DNA of 64,000 bases from Monosporascus cannonballus. Its lineage: Eukaryota > Ascomycota > Sordariomycetes > Xylariales. Under the pieces are notes generated by a model that was not told the origin of the DNA, made no database searches, and was given only the letters and a program-made list of their open reading frames with translations. How positions within the stretch are numbered: the stretch's first letter is position 1; the number at the start of each line of letters is the position of its first letter. The translations under genes and the position numbers were made by a program. Where the stretch lies: the NCBI GenBank assembly GCA_004154925.1, contig QJNS01000097.1:203706-267705 (forward strand). Direction: 5' to 3'. Positions 49,134 to 60,395 of this stretch are shown here, one piece after another.

Positions 49134-51003
49134 ACGTACTATATAAGTAAGCTGGATATATAAACAAGCTGATCACCTTTTGGCATTGTGCGATAATAAA
49201 TTCAAATAAAATAATTATAACGCAGTAATTTAATTTAAATTAATTAGATTTCTTATCATTAAACGTATTTACAGTTTTCTTATAAGTACGCGCATAATAT
49301 CCGCGCTTGTTATAAACGCCATATTTCCATTTTTTCGCCTAAACCTTTTTACGACCATTACTTTCAGCCGTTATTAGCTGCGATTATTTATCATTACTGT
49401 TCTTCGTAATTATAAAAGCTTATGCTTTTTTTATAGTAAGTATTTGTCTTTTTTAAACACGTATGTTTTTGGTTTTTCAGCGTTTATTAAGGACGTAATT
49501 CGTTTCGCAAAAGTAATTATTATTTTTTTTTCGAAAAAAAGCAATTTCGTATAAAAGTATTAGATTATTTTTTGTTAAAAAAGTAACCGATTTAACAATT
49601 TTTATTAGCGAGTCACCTTAGTAATTTTTAATTTTTCTTTACAAATAATATCTTTATCGAATCGCTTTAATAATATTTTTAAGAATTTTTATAAGTAAGA
49701 AAATAACGGAGTTAGTAGAAATAAACGGCAAAACGGTCGGTATGGGTATAACTAGAACTTTTAATTAGAAAAAAACGCGATTGGAATCGAATAGAACAAA
49801 CCCCGCTTTTACGAATCCGGATTCAATATTATCGGTCGTTATAATAGCTTTAAATGCGTGGCAGAAATCGGCGATAAAATCCTTTTTGACGATATAGGTA
49901 ACGTACTACCGTATAAGATTTTCGATATATAGCAATTAAGCACGTTTTAATACGAAAAAATAAAATACGTCGAAAAATTAAAGTTAATAGAAAAATGGAC
50001 AAGCACATAAAATGTAATAATGCCGTTATTCGCGCAGTAATTTTCGAATTTAATCGAATAATAGCTTTTATAATTATCGAGGATAAGGAAATATTTCGAA
50101 CTTTTAGTACGCGTTTTAATATACTTATCGAATATTTACTCCATTTTAAACTTAATTTATTTGTTATCCAGCCGTTTTCGCTTACAGCAAATTTCCAGTC
50201 GGATAAAAGTGGGTTATCGACGAACTAGAAAAAAAGGTGGTTTTTCTTAGCAAAGATAATAAATAAAGGTAAGGCCCAGCCTTAAGAGTTAACGGCGTAT
50301 ATTACTATGGACTATTTCCGATTTCCTTTTTCGGTTTATCTATGTTTTTTACATTTTTAACGCTAATAATAACTATATTTGTTATTATAAAAAATCTTCT
50401 TAAATATTCAATTTTGTCGAAGTTGTAAATATTCTTTTTTACAATATTATATTTTGCGATTATAGCTCGGATTTTCTTAAATTATTTTCGAAATATTTGT
50501 AGAATTTCGCATACAATCTTTTAGTAATTTATCGGTTAATTTAAACGCGTTTTAAGTTTTTTTTGCAGTTTATTAGAGTTAAATATCAAATTAACTTTAA
50601 TATATGTTAAGACGCGTTATATAAATAACAAATTCGCTATATTTTTAACGTACTAAAGCCGGACAGAAAACCCTTACGTATTTAGGTTAAGGACTTTTTC
50701 GATAATTAATTTTTTTTCGATCGGCGTTAATTTTAATAAAGGAAAAATAATATCGGTTCGGGCGCATATATCGTTATATCGCGTTTTTAAAGTGGAATAT
50801 AGGACATTACAAATAGAACTAAGTTTTTGTAACTGATTTTCGGATTACTTTTCTTAACTTAAACGGCTAGATTTATTCTTGATTTTTTATGAGCCGTTCT
50901 ATATCGTAGTTATTGAGAAATAAGTAATTAAATTTCGATGGTAAAATTGTTTAAAAAAAGGTGTCCAGTTTATTTGTATATGGAGCTTATTTATGTAATA
51001 CGT
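49134..51003 (-). mobile_element. Fot1/pogo-type DNA transposon, RIP-inactivated
   Basis: 1870 bp with terminal inverted repeats of about 48 bp (49134-49181 and 50956-51003). Both begin ACGTAYTAYATAA and end CACCTTTT; mismatches are mainly transitions. TA lies directly outside both ends, the target of this superfamily. The length equals that of Fot1-like elements (about 1.9 kb). The interior carries a degraded DDE transposase on the minus strand. Confidence 0.88.
49215..50900 (-). pseudogene. Fot1/pogo DDE transposase relic
   Basis: On the minus strand the segment DWKFAVSENGW is intact at 50201-50169, followed by TNKLSLKWSK. Frame-shifted continuations give the aspartate-bearing LLILD block and the CMP-H-S segment of DDE_1 transposases (PF03184). 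The C-terminus reads KYGVYNKRGYYARTYKK (about 49.29-49.33 kb), which corresponds to the C-x-x-C-x-K-x-GHNARTCKK zinc knuckle that ends many fungal Fot1 transposases, with Cys and His codons turned to Tyr by transitions. Stops are present throughout. The DNA-binding N-terminus should lie at 50.3-50.9 kb but is too degraded to read. Confidence 0.8.
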
Positions 51004-54000
51004 TATATAATTTAATATATAAAATCTTTTAAAAATATTTTTATTTTAAAATATGTCAAATTATTATATTAAAAAAATACTATATTAAAATAATGTTTTA
51101 TAAATCTTAAAACAGATATTCAAAATAAACTATTCAATTTAACATTAAAAAATAAATGAATAATATTTTAATCAAAAATCGAAATAATAATTAATTAAGA
51201 ACATATTTATAAATTTAATTTATTTCGAATTATTTAACGTTATTTTATTTATTTCTATTTCGTTTAAACTTTTTTAATATAATAATTTCGTATTATATTT
51301 ATATATTTTTTCGATTTTATATATTTATACTTATATTTTTTGCGCCTTTTTTGCGCCTTTTTTAATATCTTTTTCCAGGTTTTGTTATTAAGCTCTTTAT
51401 TATTCGGCATATTAAGACAATTTATTTGTTATTTTTTATTACGTTTAGCAATAATGATAACGATAATAAGAGATGTTTTTCGGGCGGGTTTCTTTTTCGA
51501 CTTTAATATAATAAATTATTTTCTGTTTTAAGTTATAATTATAACTTATATATATTAATACGTGTTATTTACAAGCATTAATTACCGCAAACCTTATTTT
51601 TTATATTTTTTTAGTTTATATATTATTACGGTCGGAATATAAATATTTTAATATTAATAAAGTTATCGTAAAATATGAATATCTTTTATCTAAAACGTTT
51701 TTCGCGAATAATAAATTGTACAAAAATTATTATTTTGAAATAAAACAATCAGAAAAAGTTTATAACTTTTTATACCGTTTTTAAAATATTTAATTAAATC
51801 TGTATAAACTTTTTTGATTCGCTTACAAAAATATCGCGGATAATTTGTCAGAATAGTAATCGGCCGATAATTAAAGTCTTAGTTTTTAAAAAAAATATTT
51901 TTAGATTTTTTATATCGCATTACTTAAATTATACTAATAAAATAATTATAATATAATCCGGCGTTATATTTAGGTTAAAGTTTAGATTTTCTATAAGCAG
52001 CTTATTTTATAGGATTTAACTAGGTAGAAACTTTTAGTTATAGTTATATTATATTATCCTAAAACTTTTTAATATATATAGTTCTTAAATTAGCCGATAT
52101 GTTAGGGTAATTAAGAGGTACAAAACGTAATAGTTTCCGTGAGGTAAGTTTCTAACTAACGGATTGCGAGATCGAAACGAGGTCGATAATATACTTATTC
52201 GTATTCCAATTAACCTAATTTAGTTCGTTTTTTATATTATTATAAACGTACAAACGATAGCTTAGGTTTAGTAACTTCTAAATTATATCAATACATTAAC
52301 GTAACGTTTAAAAAAGCGTACAAAAATTTATTATACTAATTAAAATAAAGGTTATATAAATAATTTTAAGTATAATTGGTATTATTTTAAAAAAGAAAAG
52401 GTTTTAACGAATTACGTATAAGGTAAGAAATCTTTAAAAATAACGCATAATTAATAATAGTACGTATTGATCCATATGTATTTTTAGTTTTTTTAATTAT
52501 TTTATTATTATTTTAACCTTTATTTATCCGAAATATTTTATTATTTTTTCTAGTTTTATATTATAATTTATTTTTTATTATAAACTAATAATTATTATTT
52601 AAGACTTTTTAAAACATTGTAACAGTATTTAGAAAATAGTTTTAATATCGATTTTTTTAAATGTAAAATACCTAAAACCTAAAGACGTTTATTAAATTCT
52701 GTTCTTAATAACGATCGATAATCGCAAAAATAACGATTTAAAAAACGGCGAAAATAAAGATACTCAAGCATGCAATAATAAATTTCGTTAGTAACTTAAT
52801 TAGCAACGTAATTAAAAGCCTAATCGAGATATTAACCGAGATTATGCTAAAACACTTAACAGATAATTTACTTATCGATTTATATAATAAAAATACCATT
52901 ATAGAATATCGGATAAATTTATATCATTCTTACCTCTACTAAATATACAACAAAAAAATTAGGTGGATTTTTTCGTAATTAATAAAAGTTATTTCTAGTA
53001 CCAAAATCGATTTAAAAATAAATAGGTAAAATAGTTCTAATAATTATCCTAGTTGATAAAATACGTTAACATAGAAAATAAACGTCAAATCGAACAAATC
53101 TTATTTATATTTAATAGAATTACCCGTTTTTCGTAATATTAAGATAAATTTATACAGCTTTATAATCGGCATATTAACGAATCGAAACTTAAATATCGAC
53201 GTTATAGTTATTATTTGGTTTACCTCAGGCTCTTTCGGAATAACGGAACAAATTCGATAAAAAATATTTCTCTATTAGGTTTTGCAAAAAAAAAAAGAAA
53301 TTTAATTAAAACGAATTGCTTTTAATGGCTTACCAAATATAATTACGGTATATAATTAAACATAAAATAATCGTAAAATAATTGGTTAAATCTTTATTAA
53401 CAGATTTTTAAAATTTAATATTAGTTGATATACTTGTTGATATTGATATAATTTTTTAATTAATCTTTTCGTATTTTAGTATTTATTTACTAAAAGTTCA
53501 TTAAATTAATAGTTTCAAGCGTTTATATTATAGCATGGCCTGAACCTTAAGCTTTTAATTATTAAAATATACTTAAATTACGTAAACAAATATATTGATG
53601 TTATCGTTAAATAGATAATTAATAATATTCGTATAAAGGTCTATATATTTATAAGTTACGATATATAAATAACACCTTATTTTATATTTACATTTTAAGA
53701 GGTTATTATAAATAAGATTAATTACGAATAATAAAAACGTTATTTTTTAAGTCGATATTTAAATATATATAAACAAAGAATTTAAATCAAGCGGCAATAA
53801 GTTGTTATATCGGTTAAAAAAATCTTAGGGTAGTTAATTAATTTCGTATTATTACCGCCGATAATAGGTTTAACGTTTTTCAGGATTTTATACGTAAATA
53901 ATTACGTAATAACTTATGTAATTCATTCACATAGTTAAAAAAATCCGCTATTTTATTTATACGTTATACGTATTATAAAAAGCTTTTTATAATTTCTTTT

Positions 54001-54641
54001 TGCTTGCGATATAAAGCTAATTATTAAGTTAAAAAACGCCTTAGAAATTACGGCCAAAAAAAGTAAACCTTTTTAAATCAGAAAATAACCCGAATAATTT
54101 ATCTAAAAAACTATAATTGAATTAATAAATTCTTTTTAAAATAATTATGAACTAATCTCTTAAATTAATAGTAAAATTGCGGTTTTTTATTATATAAATC
54201 TATTTTAGTATTAAGCGATAAACTTTTTTTTGAAATCTAGTAAAATATAACAAACAGTAAAATATTATATAATAAATAAGTGTTTTAAATAGTTTCCAAT
54301 ATATAATACCGATAAAATTTACTTATATACTCTTTATTACGTATTAAAAAACTTTAATTTATTTTTAAGCGTTTTATATAATTTTACCTTATATTACGTA
54401 AGCATAGTTATTAATTGTTTCCCAAGAGGTAATAATTTATACGTTATTTCATTAATATTTCTCAATAATTTATCTAAATAATAATTAATTTTGGCGTATA
54501 TCGCGAAAATTACCTTAATTATAAAATTACTAGCTATAAAAATCTGGTTAAATATTTTCAGAAATATATATATTATATTAAAACAAAAAATTTTAATTTT
54601 TACCTTGATACGTTATCAAAAAAAGAGAAAAAAATAACAAA
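51004..54641. other. RIP-decayed AT-rich DNA
   Basis: No intact or recognisable gene. Slightly less AT-rich patches (52130-52290 and 52700-53300) probably mark older transposon coding regions, but I could not assign a family. Confidence 0.55.
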
Positions 54642-54646
54642 TTAAG

Positions 54647-54770
54647 TGTTACGGCATAGAAGAACAAGAGTCTAGCTATTACATCACTAAAAGTGGAACG
54701 TTGTCAGGTCGAGCCCTGACCGTCTTGTTCTGCTCTATATACCTACAAGATGCCACTTGAGACTGTGACA
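54647..54770 (+). mobile_element. 124-bp solo LTR or miniature element, nearly undecayed
   Basis: TGTTACGG...ACTGTGACA flanked by identical TTAAG (54642-54646 and 54771-54775). Base composition is normal in a sea of AT-rich DNA. Inside, GAACAAG (54662) pairs with CTTGTTC (54724), and GTCAGG pairs with CCTGAC, giving a tRNA-like outline with a TATATA box after it. Family unknown. Confidence 0.8.
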
Positions 54771-54775
54771 TTAAG

Positions 54776-57725
54776 CGAAATTTTCGCCTATAAATAATAT
54801 GGCTTAACCGCTTATATAACTACAGCTTTTGCGAAAAGGTACGATATTTACGATTAGCAAAATATCTAAATATATCGGTAAGTTTTTTAAATATAACCGT
54901 AAACTGGTTTATTTATTAGTATTACTTTACTTTCTATCTTAACATACGGTTATTACATTTCGCGATTATTTTAATAATTAATAGTAGTATTTTAATTTGG
55001 ATTTTTTAAATAAAAGAAATTTATAAAAAAGTTATATTATATATAAAGCAAACGTATAAAGAGTACTAGCAAGATTACGATAAGGAAAATATGTCTAGGT
55101 TTAACGTACGGTTTCAAACGACAAATCGGTTTAACTTTATCGAAATAATATTATTAAATTCGAATTCCGAAAAACCGGGTTCAGTTTTACGTTATACCGA
55201 TAAATCTTAAAAGAATAATACTAATAAATATTTTCGTTATAAACGTAAATTCTGTATATCGTTATATGGTTTATTTTCTAATTATCCTATATAAATATTG
55301 GTATTAATTAAGATATTTTGAGATTTTAATAAAGGATTAATAATTTTTTACTCTGATTCGTATATTTTATATATCATATTCTTTATATTTAATATTTCTT
55401 TTTATTAATATAATGTATCTAAAATTCTATACGTTTAAAGTTTACTTTTAACCGTTTTTTATAAAATTAAAGCAACTTACATATCTTTCTATAATATTAT
55501 TTTATATTTAACTTTAATTATTAGCGTTTGAAAGCAATATTGCATACGATATTGACTATATAGAAAATACGTGTAAAAAATACGAAAAACTTAAAAAAGC
55601 GCTTTTTAAAATATTTGAAATATTATTTATCGATATATTAAAGCTATTGCTAATTAGGGATCCAATATCCGATAATTCTAAGGAAATCTTAACTAAACTG
55701 AATGTACTCGGCAGAAATATCAAAAAAAAGAATAATAAAAACTCTCTAATTCTGGTTAAATTCACTTATTTTATTGTATTTAATTTAATATTTTAAATTA
55801 GATTTTAAAGTTCAATTTAGCCCTTTTATTTATGTTTTTATTTAATGCTTAAAAGCGTTAAATATTTTATAATTTAAATTAATATATATTATAAATATTT
55901 CGTAAATTGTAACATAAATACAACTTTTTATGGGAAATAAATTTATATAAGAATCCGTGTATCTTTAAAATATTTTTAAGAAAAGAATATATTGTTTTTT
56001 CGATATTAATATATTTAATACTAGAAAAAAAATATGTGAATAGTTTACTAGCATTAAAGATACTATTATAATATATTTTTATTATTAAGTTTTAAAATAA
56101 ACATAACTTGGTAATAATATTTATATTAATAAAACTTGAAGATTTTCTTTAAAAAATAATTATTATAATATTTTATTCAGTTTATATCACTATATTTTGA
56201 TTTTCTTTACAAAGTCTATATTATTATTATATTATTGGAAATGAAACTAAGGTTTTATAAATCCTTATTATTTCTAAATTTGATATATGTATATATAAGT
56301 TATTAAATATATTTAATATTTTTAAACCCCTATAAGTTATTGTTTTTTATTTTTTTTGATGAAGTATTATTATATTTTTCAATGTTTTAGTTTATTTTGT
56401 AAAGTATAATCTGTATTATCGTAATTCAGTCGAAATATAAATATCTGTTTAAAATAATGTAGAAAATTATGTAATTAATTTTATTTCATATTTTTTACAG
56501 ATTAAATATTTTTAACACATCGATTTTGTCGTTTTTAAGCCTTTTTTTGTAAATAATAACGTAATCGAAATTTGTTGTTTTTTAGCGTATTTTAATTATC
56601 GTTTCGTAAGCTTTCTAGTTTTAATAAAACGAATAAAAATTTCATAATTCGCATAAATTTTAACTTGTAAAAAATTTAATTTTAATGTGTAGTTAACTTT
56701 TCGAAAGGTAATAATAATAACCATATATTCTATATCTGAAATAACATAACTAAGTTTGGCTTTGTTTTTAATTATACGAAAAGAATAGGATAATATATAA
56801 TTTGCTTTAAGTATCTTATTATTAGATTAACGTATTTAATATATAATTCAAAATATCTGTTTTTAATTTAACGAAACGTATTAAATTATATATAATTAAT
56901 TTTAACTTAAAAATAATTACATTCTTAATTTTCTATAATATTGTTTTCGTTTAGAACATTTATATAAATTTCTTTTTTAAAATGTTAATTAACAATAAAA
57001 TAAATTTGTTAAAATCTCGAATAAATCTCTAATAACAATTAGCAAATATAAGAAATATTTACATGTTTTTATTTATAATTAACGTTGATTATTTTGTAAT
57101 TATAACGATTTTCTTATAATTTATAATAGTATAACTTACTATCATAATATATTCTAGCTGTTTTTTTCAATTATAAAATTAATTTATTTTTACCCTAATT
57201 CATAATTTATTATTTTACAAAATTTAAAAAAGTTTGTAAATATATTTTATATATGTATTTTTTATTTCAAAATAAATAAAAATGACGTCGAAATAATATA
57301 AGATAAAAACGTCGGAGTGTTTCCGTAATATATAATTTACTCTCTATTAAACAGTTATTAATGTATTTATAAATTTTATTACTATAACCAAATATTTAAA
57401 TAATCCGTATTTCGTTTTAAAGGCTATTTTTTATTCGTATTTCTCTTTAATTTTAACAAGGTTATATTTATCTTTAAAATTAAATATTGGAAATTATTTG
57501 ATTTCATGAAATCGGTTTTTTATTTTTGTAATTAAAAGTAACGGTATTTGATTTCTCACGGTAATATCGTTTAATTATCAATAATCAACTATAAATTACA
57601 TTTTGCGATATAGTTAAACACGAAAAATATAAAATACCTTACGGATAACTTTAAAAATCGAATTTATTCTTTTTGCAGTAAATCTTTTAAATATTTTTTA
57701 AACGTATATTATTCGTTTTCGTTAA
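54776..57725. other. RIP-decayed AT-rich DNA
   Basis: Extremely AT-rich. A 69-codon minus frame at 55556-55765 and similar ones are chance openings. No repeat pair or protein relic identified. Confidence 0.55.
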
Positions 57726-57730
57726 AGTTA

Positions 57731-57897
57731 TGTCATGGAAAAGGGCACTCCTAGCTGAGGTTTTCGGGTAATTGTTGTTCCTTTCCGAAGCTCTATATCA
57801 GTGGATTATTTATAACAAGTGGGATTATTATTTTCGAGCTTCCTACAAATTAATATACCCTTAAGAGCTGTATATTTGCTTTTTAATAAGTGTAATA
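57731..57897 (+). repeat. 5' LTR of the TRIM-like element
   Basis: TGTCATGGAAAAGG...AAGTGTAATA, 167 bp. Confidence 0.85.
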
Positions 57898-57908
57898 GTT
57901 ATAAGCCC
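57898..57908 (+). other. Probable primer-binding site (half-tRNA-iMet)
   Basis: GTTATAAGCCC immediately after the 5' LTR matches the complement of the fungal initiator tRNA-Met anticodon stem-loop at 10 of 11 positions. The mismatch is a TG-to-TA change of RIP type. The tRNA sequence is from general knowledge. Confidence 0.6.
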
Positions 57909-57987
57909 GTGTAGCGTTATTATCTAAGATAATTCGATTACTTAGCTAAGGAGTACATAGTTTGTCCGTTTTTTTTGCGATTTTCGT

Positions 57988-58200
57988 TTTTGTGACGGCT
58001 AGGGGGTTTAACCAACTATTAAACCTTAGTCGTACGGGTTTATGTTGGCAGGAGTATCGTGGGACTCTGTAGCAATGAGGTAACTTAGTCACGTCTCTTA
58101 ATACCAAAGGTGCAGAAGTCGTATTGCAAACGATTGGTATTGATAAGTGTTGCAAGCTGAAGCTATCTAAGTTATGGAAATAAAAGGTTTAAAAAACGAA
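57988..58200 (+). repeat. Repeat B, copy 1 (partial)
   Basis: Shares GGTTTAACCAACTATTAAAC, GGGTTTATGTTGGCAGGAGT and downstream blocks with copies at 58465-58650 (same strand) and 59040-59235 (opposite strand). Confidence 0.8.
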
Positions 58201-58464
58201 AATAAACTTATACCTAAGTTAAGAAGGTTTAAGGGTTATTTTTCCCATCGTAAGGTTCCGGCTTTTTCGGCTTTATGCGGACGAAAGAGGTTTAGGCAGG
58301 TGGCGTAGCCCTAAGTTGTCGAACTTCTTTTTCCAGTTCCCGAATTCGAGCCTAAAGCTGTTAAATAAGGGTTTCCTAAGCGCTGGTCGACATTTTGACA
58401 GTATTGAATATTGCTTAGAATCTGACGGTATTATTGAATAAAAGCTTATAACGTATAACAAGTT

Positions 58465-58650
58465 ATACGGTTTAACCAATTATTAAACTTTAAGTCGACG
58501 GGTTTATATTAGCAGGAGTATTGTGGGAATCTGAGCAATAAATACAGTAACGTATTACGTCTCGTAATACCAAAGGTGCTTTAGGTAACGATATTATATT
58601 GCAAATTGAAACTATTTAAATTATAGAATTAATGAACGTATATATCCTTA
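58465..58650 (+). repeat. Repeat B, copy 2
   Basis: Same sequence family as copy 1. It runs into the hairpin array at 58660 and is mirrored by copy 3, so that copies 2 and 3 face each other. Confidence 0.8.
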
Positions 58651-58659
58651 TTCCGTTAG

Positions 58660-58793
58660 CTGGATTACCACCAGTAAGTTGGTAATCCGGTTCACTGGAT
58701 CACCACCAGTAAGTTGGTGATCCGGCTTACTGGATTACCATCAGTAAGTTGGTGATCCGGCTCACTGGATTACCACCAGTAAGTTGGTGATCC
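58660..58793 (+). repeat. Four tandem 35-bp units, each a hairpin
   Basis: Units start at 58660, 58695, 58730 and 58765. Each has 9-bp arms around a 9-nt spacer (C/T)CAGTAAGT. Unit 1 pairs GGATTACCA with TGGTAATCC and unit 2 pairs GGATCACCA with TGGTGATCC, a compensatory change. Units 3 and 4 have T opposite G, pairable in RNA. Confidence 0.9.
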
Positions 58794-58859
58794 ATCACGT
58801 AACCTGATCTACATAGTTTTCTTGGCCTTCCCTGCTGCGACCGTTCTGGAGGCCGTGGC

Positions 58860-59255
58860 TGTTACGACCCGACAAGCTCCGGTCTCAAGAAACGGTCAGG
58901 CAGGAAGTACACGGGCCACCTCCCGGGTCACGTGACGGTGATCACTGCCAAGCCAGTGATCATCAGTAATCAAAGGTGATCCCAAGTGATCGTGATTACC
59001 ACCAACGGCGTGATCACGAATAATCAAGCCAAAAAAGAAAAAAATATATACGTTCGTTAATTCCATAATCTAAATAGCTTCAGCTTATAATACAACATCG
59101 TTACCCAAGGCACCCTTGGCATTACGAGACGTAACACGTTACTGTATCTATTGCTCAGATTCCCACGATATTCCTGCCAACATAAACCCGTCGACTTAAG
59201 GTTTAATAGTTGGTTAAACCGCCTAGCCGTCATAGTGGCTTGTCAGGTCGTAACA
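58860..59255 (-). mobile_element. 396-bp element with 18-bp terminal inverted repeats
   Basis: Ends TGTTACGACCCGACAAGC and GCTTGTCAGGTCGTAACA are inverted matches at 17 of 18 positions. It contains repeat B copy 3 in minus orientation and several GTGATC palindromes. No clear target duplication at its ends. It may be a palindromic LTR or a foldback-type element. Confidence 0.6.
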
Positions 59256-59410
59256 CTGTATTTGTAATTGTAGCTTTAATTTTTGTTATTATTACGAGTT
59301 ACAAAGCTCCATATATATTATTTATTATATATAATTTTACGAAAGCGTTAGATTTGTGGGGTGCTTGTGAGGTAATTTTTTTGTTATAATTACAGAAAGA
59401 TTAAAAGGTG

Positions 59411-59577
59411 TATTATAGAAAAAGGCATCTTTAGCTGGGGTTTTTGGGTGATTATTGTTCCTTTCCGAAGCCTTATATTAGTGGATCACTTACAACAAAT
59501 GGGATTATCATTTCTTAGTTTCCTATAAGTCAATATACCCTTAAAAGCTGTATATTTACTTTTTAATAAGTGTAACA
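59411..59577 (+). repeat. 3' LTR of the TRIM-like element
   Basis: TATTATAGAAAAAGG...AAGTGTAACA, 167 bp, followed by AGTTA. Confidence 0.85.
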
Positions 59578-60064
59578 AGTTATATATAAGATAAAACTTC
59601 GTAAGTAAGCTTTTTTTTATAAACAAAATCTTTTATAATTTTATTCGTTGTATTTTAGTAATTTAGTATTTAATTTCCCTTTAAAATATTATTTATATTA
59701 GTAATATTAATATTAAATAAATTAAAGTTAATGTTGTTAAAATTCAACGTTAATATTTATATATAACTTGCAAAACATATTAATAAAACTGAATTAATAA
59801 GTTTATTTAAAAATAATTTAATATCGAAAAAATACAAAAATATATATGTTATAATTATTTTATTTTTATTTTTTTAAAAAAATAAATATAGATATATCTT
59901 TATTATTTACAAGATTATATATACTTAAAAGTATAATATTATTTTCCATATACAAATGCTCTGTATTAGTGTTTTACTATATACTTTTATAATATATTTT
60001 TGTATAGAAAATCGCCGGCGCATTAAGAGGTTGGCCCGTTTATAATGGGGCCATCTTAGTTGTA

Positions 60065-60196
60065 TGTTACGGTCTAAGCAACGTAACGGTGGCGCGAGCT
60101 CTTATATAGCTGTAAGCACCAGAATAATTGCCACAATTGCGATCATTCCACCGATCTTTTGCCCTGGTGGCGTAATGGCGTGGTACAGCTATAACA
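60065..60196 (+). mobile_element. Possible 132-bp solo LTR
   Basis: A GC-richer island from TGTTACGG to CTATAACA with a TATATAGC box inside. Flanking 5-mers TTGTA and TTTTA match at four of five positions. Plausible but unproven. Confidence 0.35.
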
Positions 60197-60371
60197 TTTT
60201 ATCGTAAAAGTAATACTGTTAATATGTAACTTATATTATATTATATGTTTTGGAAACTAAGTGCCGTTTTATAAAATTGGAAATTATTATTATGTATAGC
60301 AATAGTTAATGATATTATTAACCACATATAGATAGTTAAGTACTTGAAAAACTCAGACGTCACCTAGGGGT

Positions 60372-60395
60372 ACACCCCCACGGTCGTGGGGGTGT
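60372..60395. repeat. Perfect 11-bp inverted repeat, 2-nt loop
   Basis: ACACCCCCACG, GT, CGTGGGGGTGT. Could form a cruciform. It stands at the right edge of the AT-rich block. Confidence 0.85.

Larger units (their letters stand above)
57731..59577 (+). mobile_element. Miniature Copia-type LTR element (TRIM-like), 1.85 kb
   Basis: Two 167-bp LTRs (57731-57897 and 59411-59577) and identical AGTTA at 57726-57730 and 59578-59582. The interior is 1.5 kb and has no reverse transcriptase, integrase or other frame, so the element is non-autonomous. Directly after the 5' LTR lies GTTATAAGCCC, one G-to-A change from GTTATGAGCCC, the complement of the initiator tRNA-Met anticodon arm used as a half-tRNA primer by many Copia elements. 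The interior carries three partial copies of another repeat and a hairpin array. LTR differences look like RIP transitions. Confidence 0.85.

Noticed and set aside
49995..50228. 77-codon plus-strand frame
   Set aside because: It is antisense to the Fot1-type transposase relic, whose minus-strand reading is clearly the real one.
54662..54730. tRNA gene with a 7-bp acceptor stem
   Set aside because: The acceptor and T stems pair well, but the length is 69 nt, the D-loop lacks GG, the B box lacks one T, and the anticodon stem is poor. It lies wholly within a 124-bp insertion with its own target duplication.
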